The notes beneath the pieces are model-generated. The model was not told where the DNA came from and did not search any database. It saw only the letters and a program-made list of their open reading frames with translations. DNA of 64,000 nucleotides from Bacillus sp. AFS059628 (lineage in GTDB: Bacteria > Bacillota > Bacilli > Bacillales > Bacillaceae_G), in NCBI RefSeq assembly GCF_002571225.1, contig NZ_NVEC01000049.1, positions 33,442 to 97,441 on the forward strand, in the 5' to 3' direction. Shown here in pieces: positions 25,823 to 33,812 of this stretch. Both the position numbers and the translations under genes were made by a program. The stretch's first letter is position 1, and the number at the start of each line of letters is the position of its first letter.

Positions 25823-26437
25823 TTAGTTATTAATAAACTTTTCAAACACAAAACCATAATCTTTCACATTATATTGTTTTTTCGTATCAACGAGCCAGTT
25901 AAAAGCGATTTCGTTCATTTCTTTAAACTGTTCTGCTAAATTTACTTGTGCGTTTGAAATACGGCTAAAAGCGTTAGATGCCATATCTAAACTTTTATGT
26001 GCATACTGCAATGTAATATCGTTGTCGTATGAGATTTCTTCTATTTTAAGTAAAGCTTTATATAAATCTTTTAATTCTTCAATATGTTTTTTATGGACAT
26101 CAATTGAATAGTGCTCATCGCCCATTTGGAACTTAATTTCTACATCTAAATCAATCGTTCCCGCAGTTTCAAGCGCTACGTTTTTAATTTGATATTTACT
26201 ATAGCTAAAGTGGCGTAGTGTACGTTTTTTACTTGTCGCACTTGTACCATCTAGATGGAGTAATCCTTTGTTTGTGAAGCAATATTCATCTGATTTCGAT
26301 TTAATGAGAAAATAAATTTTCTCCCCATCTTCATGCATCACGTAATCATCAGCATCCACCTTATCGTAATCTTTCGGTGTAATGACAGAACCTACATCAC
26401 TTAATCCCAAAACATCGGCAGCTACTTTTTTGAACAT
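25823..26437 (-). CDS. yvbH: YvbH-like PH-domain protein
   Basis: 204 residues, the same length as B. subtilis YvbH. An N-terminal bacterial PH domain (about 1-120, with KIYFLIKSKSDEYCFTNKGLLHLDGTS) is followed by a helical oligomerisation region (about 130-200). Cytoplasmic, of unknown function. CAAGGGGGAT precedes the ATG. Monocistronic, just outside the tRNA-Arg repeat field. Confidence 0.85.
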   Translation of the reverse strand: MFKKVAADVLGLSDVGSVITPKDYDKVDADDYVMHEDGEKIYFLIKSKSDEYCFTNKGLLHLDGTSATSKKRTLRHFSYSKYQIKNVALETAGTIDLDVEIKFQMGDEHYSIDVHKKHIEELKDLYKALLKIEEISYDNDITLQYAHKSLDMASNAFSRISNAQVNLAEQFKEMNEIAFNWLVDTKKQYNVKDYGFVFEKFINN

Positions 26438-26593
26438 ATATAATCCCCCTTGTAAATTAAATTCTTAATTGTACAAAAATATATTAACATGGTTTTAACA
26501 AAGAATTTTCTTTTAATGAGAAAATATTGGGAGGTAAGTTAAGAAAAGTAACGAATGTTATTTTAAAAATATGTAAAAAGGTGCTGAGAAAAA

Positions 26594-27007
26594 GTGTACC
26601 ATCATACAAAAACAAAGGGGGATTTAGCTGTTTTAAAGGCGCAAGTTGATTTGTACGAAAAAGGATATATGATTTTAATACCACAAACAGAGCATTCTCC
26701 GTTTGATCTTGTAGTGTACAAAGATGGATTGTTTAAGAGAGTGCAAGTGAAATATAGAGAATTGAATGCAAGAGGGATACTAGAAGTAAGATTTCGTTCT
26801 AGTTATTCTACTGCAAGCGGAGTCGCTACAAAAGAAGTGAATAAAGAAGAAATAGATGTGTATTGTGTATATTGTCCTTAAACGGATTCTTGTTATTATT
26901 TTAATCCAAAATTATTTAGTAAATCTATTAGTTTAAGAGTGGGTTTTTCGAAAAATAACCAAGAGAAAAAAGTTAATTTTGCAAGTGATTATAGAGAAAT
27001 TCCGTGA
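26594..27007 (+). pseudogene. PD-(D/E)XK endonuclease-like gene interrupted by an in-frame stop
   Basis: The first 95 codons (GTG start, weak AAAGGTG site) read HHTKTKGDLAVLKAQVDLYEKGY ... SPFDLVVYKDG ... RVQVKYREL, a group I intron-endonuclease-like PD-(D/E)XK core (Asp ... Gln-Val-Lys). A TAA interrupts at 26879-26881. The same frame stays open afterwards for 41 codons (TDSCYYFNPKLFSKSISLRV ... VNFASDYREIP) to TGA at 27005. Remembered family members continue with closely similar residues, so this looks like one gene of about 137 codons with a nonsense change. The 95-residue product may still be made. Confidence 0.75.
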
Positions 27008-27040
27008 AAGCACCTTAAGCGATATGAGGTGTTTTTTTAA
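27008..27040 (+). terminator. Terminator after the nuclease-like pseudogene
   Basis: AAGCACCT pairs with AGGTGTTT across an 11-base loop, T7 tail. Its position right after the TGA at 27005 supports that as the true gene end. Confidence 0.8.
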
Positions 27041-27063
27041 TCCTTTTTTGAAATCTTACAATT

Positions 27064-27118
27064 CTGTAAGGTAACTGTAAGGTAGTTCGATGGTAACAAA
27101 TTGCTAATCAACTATAAT
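27064..27118 (+). promoter_or_regulatory. Tandem 11-bp repeat and -10 element upstream of the small peptide gene
   Basis: CTGTAAGGTA occurs at 27064-27073 and 27075-27084 (11-bp period, one helical turn). TATAAT at 27113-27118 follows with no good -35, the pattern of an activator-dependent promoter. Confidence 0.55.
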
Positions 27119-27150
27119 GAAGGTAACAACGATAAAACGAGGAGGAAGAA

Positions 27151-27255
27151 ATGATGAAAGGATTAATCGTAACGGGTTTAACGGTTGCTTTTGGATTTGT
27201 AGCGTATGAGAAATTAACATATGTAGTTGATGTTGTAAAACATTTAATCGCTTAG
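27151..27255 (+). CDS. Small single-helix membrane protein, 34 residues
   Basis: A 34-codon frame (MMKGLIVTGLTVAFGF ... TYVVDVVKHLIA) behind a perfect GAGGAGG spaced 6 bases from the first of two ATGs. Residues 3-20 form one hydrophobic helix, followed by a short amphipathic tail. It has its own promoter-like region and is followed closely by a second small membrane-protein gene. No family recognised. Function could be membrane-stress related or regulatory. Confidence 0.65.
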   Translation: MMKGLIVTGLTVAFGFVAYEKLTYVVDVVKHLIA

Positions 27256-27295
27256 TAAAAAACTGCCATGAGAGGGAAAGGGAATGAGTGAATGA

Positions 27296-27544
27296 ATGGA
27301 ATGGTTATTTGGAATTATAGGTACTTGTAGTGTAGTGTTATTGTTCTTTGTCCCAAGTGGTATACTTAGTTCGACAACGAGTTTGTTCTTCTTAAGTTTG
27401 TTTGCTTGTACGATGCTTATTATTATGTTTTTAATGAAGCGAAGTAAACCAATCTTCTATTTTAGCATGATTGTTATGGCAATTATTGTTCTCCAAATTA
27501 TTACCCTTGTTATATACCCCACTATTATAAATGCTTTCCATTAA
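27296..27544 (+). CDS. Small hydrophobic membrane protein, 82 residues
   Basis: Three predicted TM helices (about 5-22, 26-46, 52-76: LFGIIGTCSVVLLFF, LFFLSLFACTMLIIMFLM, FYFSMIVMAIIVLQIITLVI) separated by KRSK. AAAGGG lies 12 bases before the ATG, a loose fit. An alternative ATG at 27292 is out of frame and stops soon. No family recognised. Probably cotranscribed with the 34-residue peptide gene. Confidence 0.7.
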   Translation: MEWLFGIIGTCSVVLLFFVPSGILSSTTSLFFLSLFACTMLIIMFLMKRSKPIFYFSMIVMAIIVLQIITLVIYPTIINAFH

Positions 27545-27549
27545 TGATG

Positions 27550-27582
27550 AATCCTCTGCTTGAATTGCTGAGGGTTTTTATT
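27550..27582 (+). terminator. Terminator after the 82-residue membrane protein
   Basis: CCTC-T-GC pairs with GC-T-GAGG around TTGAATT (one internal mismatch), followed by TTTTTATTT. Confidence 0.75.
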
Positions 27583-27741
27583 TGCATATTTTTAATTTTG
27601 AGTAGGGATTTGCTTGTATTGAAATGTAAAAATTAAATATTTGTATATTTAAAACAAAGAGTTTTGGGATGTTGTGTTCTCATTACTCATTTGATATATT
27701 TACTTTAAAGATAATTAAAATCTAGAAAAAGAGGCGGACGT

Positions 27742-28740
27742 ATGGATAAAAAAGAAAATACGGTCGTATTGTTTCCGCAGTTATCAGAGCGATATATTGA
27801 TGAAGGTTTTTTAGCGCTGAAAGAGCGGAAATTCGAAGATGCATTGCGCTGCTTTGAAATATTACGTCAGTATAATGCAGAAACGGAACAAACGGAACTC
27901 GCTTCTGTTATTTGTTTGTTGGAATTGAAACATATGGAAGAAGCGAAAGACAAATGTGAACAGTTACTTGAAACGGGAGCTGTATTATTTGGTGATATTC
28001 TGGAAACATATGTGACGATTTTAGTTCAAACAAATGATTATGAAGGTGTCATTGAAACCGTTGAAAAAGTTTTGCAAACGAAAGATGTAATGCCTGAGCA
28101 AAAAGAAAAATTAGCACAGCTCGCTTTATTTGCAGAAGGTATGTTAAATGAAGTAGATACGTCACTAGTCGATTCGAATTTTGAATTAGATGAGTTTACT
28201 AATGAAATGTTTGGAGAAAACTTTGGACAAAAGCTAAGAGCAATTCAGCAACTTTCGTTAAAAGACCTGGATTTTGCATTACCTATTTTAAAGAAATTTT
28301 TAATAGACGAAAAACAGCATCCTTATTTGAAAACTTCTATTTTGTATAAAATGATAGAAAATCAAATAGAAGAAGAGATAGAGGTAGAAAAGTTTGGGAA
28401 TACGATCAAGGTAATTCCAGCATTTACAGTTCATAATGAGGAGCAATCCAATAACATTATACATATATTATCAAGTCGATTAGAACAAAAGTATCCTGAT
28501 ATATTTGATGCGATGGTTACATATTGGAAAGAATTGCAAATTAGCGTTTTCCCATTCGCTCTATTAATGGATAAGGTGGAGATTTGGGCTGCTGTTTTAG
28601 AGAGAATTGGAAGAAAGCGTTTCGGATTGACTATTGATGAAGAAGAGCTTATGACAGCGTATAATATTGAATTAGAAGAGTTTCATATTGCCTATCAATG
28701 GTTATTACGTGTTGAAAGAGAAGGATATTTGCCCGTATAA
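27742..28740 (+). CDS. ysoA: TPR-repeat protein YsoA-like
   Basis: 332-residue cytoplasmic protein. Helix-turn-helix TPR units occupy about 20-135 (DEGFLALKERKFEDALRCFE is a typical repeat) and a less regular helical C-terminal part follows. Located upstream of tig exactly like ysoA in B. subtilis. Function unknown; TPR proteins bind partner proteins. AAAAAGAGG lies upstream of the ATG. Confidence 0.85.
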   Translation: MDKKENTVVLFPQLSERYIDEGFLALKERKFEDALRCFEILRQYNAETEQTELASVICLLELKHMEEAKDKCEQLLETGAVLFGDILETYVTILVQTNDYEGVIETVEKVLQTKDVMPEQKEKLAQLALFAEGMLNEVDTSLVDSNFELDEFTNEMFGENFGQKLRAIQQLSLKDLDFALPILKKFLIDEKQHPYLKTSILYKMIENQIEEEIEVEKFGNTIKVIPAFTVHNEEQSNNIIHILSSRLEQKYPDIFDAMVTYWKELQISVFPFALLMDKVEIWAAVLERIGRKRFGLTIDEEELMTAYNIELEEFHIAYQWLLRVEREGYLPV

Positions 28741-28764
28741 TTATGAAAAAGAATCGTTCGGTTC

Positions 28765-28792
28765 TTGAAACGAGCATATTCTATGTTATAAT
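28765..28792 (+). promoter_or_regulatory. tig promoter
   Basis: TTGAAA (28765-28770), 16 bases, TATAAT (28787-28792), about 255 bases upstream of the tig start codon. Confidence 0.7.
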
Positions 28793-28807
28793 GTAAGGGT
28801 TGCAAAA

Positions 28808-28855
28808 GGCAGAAATCTGCCTGTTTGTAAGAGAAGAGAAGTGTAATTCTCTTAC
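28808..28855 (+). promoter_or_regulatory. Two hairpins at the 5' end of the long tig leader
   Basis: GGCAGA/TCTGCC (28808-28821) and GTAAGAGAA/TTCTCTTAC (28827-28835 with 28847-28855) lie just downstream of the tig promoter. No T-run follows either, so they are not simple terminators. The rest of the leader up to 29049 shows no gene. Confidence 0.55.
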
Positions 28856-29049
28856 TTAATATGTTTCATATTATTCTCGAACAAAATATACCGTAGTTGT
28901 CTTTTAGGCAATTAGTAGATTGGAACATTATATCTGAAAGCTTTTGCTAGAGGATTATTTGTACTTTTGTTATTTCAAAAAAGAGATAATGAAGATCTTA
29001 ATCTATAGAGGTATGTGCATACATTATTATAGTTGGAGGGAAAGAATAA

Positions 29050-30327
29050 ATGGCTGCAAAATGGGAAAAATTAGAAGGTAACGTAGGCGTTTTAACAATC
29101 GAAGTTGATGCTAAAGAAGTAAACAACTCTATCGACGCTGCGTTCAAAAAAGTAGTAAAAACAATCAACGTACCAGGTTTCCGTAAAGGAAAAATGCCTC
29201 GTCCGTTATTCGAACAACGCTTTGGTATCGAATCTTTATACCAAGATGCTTTAGATATCATCTTACCAAAAGCATACGGTGAAGCGATCGATGAAGCTGG
29301 TATCTTCCCAGTTGCTCATCCTGAAATCGACATCGAGAAATTCGAAAAAAATGCTAACCTTATCTTCACTGCAAAAGTAACAGTGAAACCTGAAGTTAAA
29401 TTAGGTGAGTACAAAGGTTTAGCAGTAGAAAAAGTTGAAACAACTGTAACTGACGAAGATGTAGAGAACGAATTAAAATCTTTACAAGAGCGTCAAGCTG
29501 AACTAGTTGTTAAAGAAGAAGGAACTGTTGAAAACGGTGATACAGCTGTAATCGACTTCGAAGGTTTCGTTGATGGCGAAGCATTTGAAGGCGGAAAAGG
29601 CGAAAACTACTCTCTAGCAATCGGTTCTGGTACATTCATCCCAGGTTTCGAAGAGCAAGTAATTGGTCTTAAATCTGGTGAGTCTAAAGACGTTGAAGTA
29701 TCATTCCCAGAAGAGTACCACGCTGCTGAATTAGCTGGCAAACCAGCAACATTCAAAGTAACAGTTCATGAAATCAAAACAAAAGAACTTCCTGAGTTAA
29801 ACGACGAGTTCGCTAAAGAAGCTGACGAAGCGGTTGCAACTCTTGATGAATTAAAAGCAAAACTTCGTACAAACTTAGAAGAAGGCAAAAAGCACGAAGC
29901 TGAGCACAAAGTACGTGACGAAGTAGTAGAATTAGCTGCTGCTAACGCTGAAATCGACATTCCAGAAGCTATGATCGACACTGAGTTAGATCGTATGGTT
30001 CGTGAATTCGAGCAACGTTTAAGCCAACAAGGTATGAACCTTGAGCTTTACTACCAATTCACAGGTACTGATGCTGACAAGTTAAAAGAGCAAATGAAAG
30101 AAGACGCTCAAAAACGCGTACGAATCAACCTTGTTCTTGAAGCTATCATTGAAGCTGAAAACATCGAAGTTACTGAAGAAGAAGTAACTGCAGAAGTTGA
30201 AAAAATGGCTGAAATGTACGGTATGCCAGTAGACGCTATCAAGCAAGCTCTTGGAAGCGTAGACGCTTTAGCTGAAGATCTTAAAGTGCGTAAAGCTGTA
30301 GATTTCTTAGTAGAAAACGCTGCATAA
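29050..30327 (+). CDS. tig: Trigger factor
   Basis: 425-residue ribosome-bound chaperone and prolyl isomerase. The ribosome-docking loop is [19 protein letters not shown] (about 40). The FKBP-type domain is at about 160-245 ([17 protein letters not shown]) and the helical chaperone arms follow to the end. Codon use (many GAAs, AACs and TTAs of highly expressed genes) fits an abundant protein. TGGAGGG lies before the ATG. Followed by clpX as in other bacilli. Confidence 0.98.
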   Translation: MAAKWEKLEGNVGVLTIEVDAKEVNNSIDAAFKKVVKTINVPGFRKGKMPRPLFEQRFGIESLYQDALDIILPKAYGEAIDEAGIFPVAHPEIDIEKFEKNANLIFTAKVTVKPEVKLGEYKGLAVEKVETTVTDEDVENELKSLQERQAELVVKEEGTVENGDTAVIDFEGFVDGEAFEGGKGENYSLAIGSGTFIPGFEEQVIGLKSGESKDVEVSFPEEYHAAELAGKPATFKVTVHEIKTKELPELNDEFAKEADEAVATLDELKAKLRTNLEEGKKHEAEHKVRDEVVELAAANAEIDIPEAMIDTELDRMVREFEQRLSQQGMNLELYYQFTGTDADKLKEQMKEDAQKRVRINLVLEAIIEAENIEVTEEEVTAEVEKMAEMYGMPVDAIKQALGSVDALAEDLKVRKAVDFLVENAA

Positions 30328-30333
30328 TAAAAT

Positions 30334-30366
30334 AACAAGGCGCGATTTTAATCGTGCCTTGTTTTA
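30334..30366 (+). terminator. tig terminator
   Basis: 14-bp stem (30334-30347 with 30350-30363, one G-T pair) followed by TTTTAT. Confidence 0.88.
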
Positions 30367-30487
30367 TAAATATAGAAATATATTTATAAAACTTTTCGAT
30401 GAAGAAGGAAAACTTCCTTAATGAGTCGAATATACATATTTCAAAAGTTTTAAAAACTTTTTATTTGTACATAACTAGTCATATTAT

Positions 30488-30544
30488 TTGTATTTCTCGC
30501 CACGTAGTGACATAATATGTATTTACATACGATACATTTATCGT
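30488..30544 (+). promoter_or_regulatory. Candidate clpX promoter and leader dyad
   Basis: TTGTAT (30488-30493), 17 bases, CATAAT (30511-30516). The presumed leader then holds ACGATA-catt-TATCGT (30529-30544) and two copies of TACATACGA (30524, 30546). Confidence 0.55.
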
Positions 30545-30591
30545 GTACATACGAAGGCAAGAGGTTAGCACTTTGTAAGGGGTGTGAAAAT

Positions 30592-31851
30592 ATGTTTAAA
30601 TTTAATGATGAAAAAGGGCAATTAAAATGTTCTTTTTGTGGTAAAACACAAACGCAAGTTCGAAAGTTAGTTGCAGGTCCAGGTGTTTACATTTGTGACG
30701 AGTGTATCGAACTTTGTACTGAAATTGTACAAGAGGAGCTTGCGAAAGACGAAGAAGTAGAATTCAAAGATGTACCGAAACCGGTAGAAATTCGTGAAAT
30801 CTTAGATGAGTATGTCATCGGACAAGATAATGCGAAGAAAGCACTAGCGGTAGCGGTATATAACCATTACAAACGCATTAATTCTAACAGCAAAATTGAT
30901 GATGTAGAATTAGCGAAGAGTAATATCGCACTTATCGGGCCAACAGGTAGTGGTAAAACATTACTGGCACAAACGTTAGCGCGTATTTTAAATGTTCCAT
31001 TTGCAATCGCGGACGCAACATCTTTAACTGAAGCTGGATATGTTGGGGAAGATGTAGAAAACATCTTACTAAAATTAATCCAAGCAGCTGATTATGATGT
31101 AGAGAAAGCGGAAAAAGGAATCATTTATATTGATGAGATTGATAAAGTGGCACGTAAGTCCGAAAATCCATCAATTACACGTGATGTATCTGGTGAAGGT
31201 GTGCAGCAGGCACTTCTGAAAATTTTAGAAGGTACTGTAGCAAGCGTTCCACCTCAAGGTGGTCGTAAGCATCCGCACCAAGAGTTTATTCAAATTGATA
31301 CAACGAATATCTTATTCATCTGTGGTGGAGCGTTTGATGGCATCGAGCCAATTATTAAACGTCGTCTTGGTGAAAAAGTAATTGGTTTTGGTTCTGAGAA
31401 GAAAAATGCTGATGTAAATGAGAAGCATGTTTTATCTCACGTATTACCAGAGGACCTTTTAAGATTTGGTTTAATTCCAGAGTTTATCGGTCGTCTTCCA
31501 GTTATTGCGAACCTAGAGCCACTTGATGAAGATGCTCTTGTTGATATTTTAACGAAACCGAAAAATGCACTTGTTAAGCAATTCCAAAAACTATTGGAGC
31601 TTGACGATGTTGAGTTAGAGTTTGAAGAAGGTGCACTAATTGAAATTGCGAAAAAAGCAATTGAACGTAAAACAGGTGCTCGTGGACTTCGTTCTATTAT
31701 TGAAGGCTTAATGCTTGAGGTAATGTTCGAGCTACCATCTCGCAAAGATATCGAGAAGTGTATTCTTACAAAAGAAACAGTAGCTGATAATGCAGCGCCA
31801 AAATTGGTGTTACAAGACGGTACTGTACTTGATACAAAAACATCTGCATAA
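30592..31851 (+). CDS. clpX: ClpX, ATPase subunit of the ClpXP protease
   Basis: 419-residue AAA+ unfoldase. The N-terminal zinc domain has four Cys (CSFCGK and CDECIELC), Walker A is [15 protein letters not shown], the pore loop is GYVGEDVE, and Walker B is [12 protein letters not shown]. It delivers tagged and regulatory proteins to ClpP. GTAAGGGG precedes ATG 30592; an upstream in-frame extension of 25 codons includes the leader dyad and is rejected. Confidence 0.98.
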
Positions 31852-31861
31852 TGCGAAGGAG

Positions 31862-31893
31862 AAACAGCAATTTTTATAATTGCTGTTTTTCTT
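31862..31893 (+). terminator. clpX terminator
   Basis: 11-bp perfect stem (31862-31872 with 31878-31888), T-rich tail. Confidence 0.9.
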
Positions 31894-31896
31894 TAT

Positions 31897-31926
31897 GTTT
31901 AGCTATGTTCCTCCGCGGAAATACTA
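31897..31926 (+). promoter_or_regulatory. Candidate sigma-F promoter of lonB
   Basis: GTTTA (31897-31901), 15 bases, GGAAATACTA (31917-31926). The -10 fits the forespore consensus GGnnAnAmTn exactly and the -35 fits GyATA at four of five positions. lonB is a sigma-F gene in B. subtilis. Confidence 0.6.
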
Positions 31927-31954
31927 AGAGATAAAACATTGCGGGAGGAAATAA

Positions 31955-33628
31955 ATGATGAGCTGGACAAATATATTTTTACTTGTTCAACTTGTTTTTG
32001 GTGTAATTGTCGGATTGTATTTTTGGCATTTACTTCGAAATCAGCGAACACAAAAAGTTTCAATTGATCGAGAATCAAAAAAAGAATTAGAACAGCTTCG
32101 TAAAATGCGCGAGATTTCTTTAACAGAGCCGCTTGCGGAAAAGGTGCGTCCTACATCCTTTTTAGATATTGTAGGGCAAGAGGACGGGATTAAGTCGTTA
32201 AAAGCGGCTCTTTGTGGTCCGAACCCGCAACATGTGATTATATATGGTCCGCCAGGTGTCGGAAAGACAGCGGCAGCACGTCTTGTATTAGAAGAAGCGA
32301 AACGAAATCCAAAATCTCCATTTCGCACAAATGCAACATTTATTGAACTGGATGCGACGACAGCAAGGTTTGACGAACGTGGTATTGCAGACCCTTTAAT
32401 CGGTTCGGTACATGATCCAATTTATCAAGGTGCCGGTGCGATGGGGCAAGCAGGTATTCCACAACCGAAAAAAGGTGCGGTAACAGATGCACATGGTGGT
32501 ATTTTGTTTATTGATGAGATAGGTGAACTACATCCGATTCAAATGAACAAAATGTTAAAAGTACTAGAAGATCGGAAAGTGTTTTTGGAAAGTGCATACT
32601 ACAGTGAAGAGAATACGATGATTCCAACGTATATACATGACATTTTTCAAAAAGGTTTACCAGCCGATTTTCGCTTAGTTGGGGCGACGACACGTTCGCC
32701 AGAGGAGATCCCTCCTGCTATTCGGTCGCGTTGTTTAGAAGTGTTCTTTCGTGAGTTAGATACAGAAGAAATTCAAAAAGTAGCGAAGAATGCAGCTGAC
32801 AAAGTGGAAATGCGAATCGGTGAAAATGGTATTGAAATGGTTGGGATGTATGCGAGAAATGGGCGAGAAGCAATTAATCTTGTACAAATCTCTGCAGGAA
32901 TGGCAATAAATGAAGAACGCCCATTCATTAAAGATGAAGATATAGAGTGGGTTGTTCACTCTAGTCAACTTACGCCGAAGTACGAAAAGCGCATTTATCC
33001 TATTCCGAGAATCGGTCTTGTAAATGGACTTGCTGTATACGGACCAAATACAGGTGCATTATTAGAAATTGAAGTAACAGCAATCAAGGCGAAAGATAAA
33101 GGATCGGTAAATGTTACCGGAATTGTTGAAGAGGAAAGTATTGGAAGTCAAACGAAATCAATTCGCCGTAAAAGTATGGCGAAAGGTTCTGTAGATAATG
33201 TATTAACAGTACTTCGTTCTCTAGATGTATTGCCAGAAGGGTACGATATACATATTAATTTTCCGGGTGGTATACCGATTGATGGGCCTTCGGCAGGTAT
33301 TGCGATGGCAACAGGTGTGTATTCAGCGGTGCATCGTACGTATGTGAATAATGAAGTAGCGATGACTGGTGAGATTAGTATACACGGGGAAGTGAAACCT
33401 ATTGGTGGTGTGTACGCGAAAATAAAAGCTGCGAAAAAGGCGGGAGCTAAGAAAGTTATCATTCCTGCTGAAAACATGCAACCGTTTTTGTATACAATAA
33501 AGGGAATTGAAATCATTCCTGTTCGTAAGTTAAAAGAAGTATTTGAGCTAACATTTATGCAAGAAAATATACATCGAGAGCTTGATATACATACTGCTGT
33601 GGACGAGACAGATGCACAATCAATGTGA
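31955..33628 (+). CDS. lonB: Forespore Lon-like protease LonB
   Basis: 557 residues. An N-terminal TM helix (about 5-25) replaces the Lon N-domain. AAA+ module: Walker [15 protein letters not shown], Walker B GGILFIDEIGEL. Lon protease domain: catalytic Ser in DGPSAGIAMATG (about 450) and Lys in VYAKIKAAKKAG. GGGAGG precedes two adjacent ATGs. Position between clpX and lon matches B. subtilis, where LonB is membrane-bound and forespore-specific. Confidence 0.96.
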   Translation: MMSWTNIFLLVQLVFGVIVGLYFWHLLRNQRTQKVSIDRESKKELEQLRKMREISLTEPLAEKVRPTSFLDIVGQEDGIKSLKAALCGPNPQHVIIYGPPGVGKTAAARLVLEEAKRNPKSPFRTNATFIELDATTARFDERGIADPLIGSVHDPIYQGAGAMGQAGIPQPKKGAVTDAHGGILFIDEIGELHPIQMNKMLKVLEDRKVFLESAYYSEENTMIPTYIHDIFQKGLPADFRLVGATTRSPEEIPPAIRSRCLEVFFRELDTEEIQKVAKNAADKVEMRIGENGIEMVGMYARNGREAINLVQISAGMAINEERPFIKDEDIEWVVHSSQLTPKYEKRIYPIPRIGLVNGLAVYGPNTGALLEIEVTAIKAKDKGSVNVTGIVEEESIGSQTKSIRRKSMAKGSVDNVLTVLRSLDVLPEGYDIHINFPGGIPIDGPSAGIAMATGVYSAVHRTYVNNEVAMTGEISIHGEVKPIGGVYAKIKAAKKAGAKKVIIPAENMQPFLYTIKGIEIIPVRKLKEVFELTFMQENIHRELDIHTAVDETDAQSM

Positions 33629-33653
33629 GAATGTACGATAATAAAATTTGCCA

Positions 33654-33697
33654 GACTTCGTTTAAGTTTGTATGCTTAAGCGGAGTCTTTTTTCCTT
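33654..33697 (+). terminator. lonB terminator
   Basis: 13-bp stem (33654-33666 with 33675-33687, one T-G pair) and a T7 tail. Confidence 0.88.
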
Positions 33698-33748
33698 TTT
33701 ATAAAGGAGAAAAAACGTGGGATTTACAATTGCGGAAAATCTCTGCAA

Positions 33749-33777
33749 TTGCATCTAGATGTATTGTAATATAAAAT
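33749..33777 (+). promoter_or_regulatory. Candidate lon promoter
   Basis: TTGCAT (33749-33754), 17 bases, TAAAAT (33772-33777). Just upstream, CAATTGC (33727-33733) and GCAATTG (33745-33751) form an inverted repeat that overlaps the -35. No CIRCE or CtsR heptad repeat is evident. Confidence 0.5.
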
Positions 33778-33812
33778 AGTTGAACAGGAGTTTAATTTAT
33801 TATGGAGGTGCT

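Noticed and set aside
28808-28855. tig leader as a T-box or known riboswitch
   Set aside because: No T-box sequence, no recognised aptamer core, and no terminator/antiterminator pair.
33727-33751. CIRCE or CtsR site upstream of lon
   Set aside because: The inverted repeat CAATTGC/GCAATTG does not match the CIRCE consensus or the CtsR heptad tandem.
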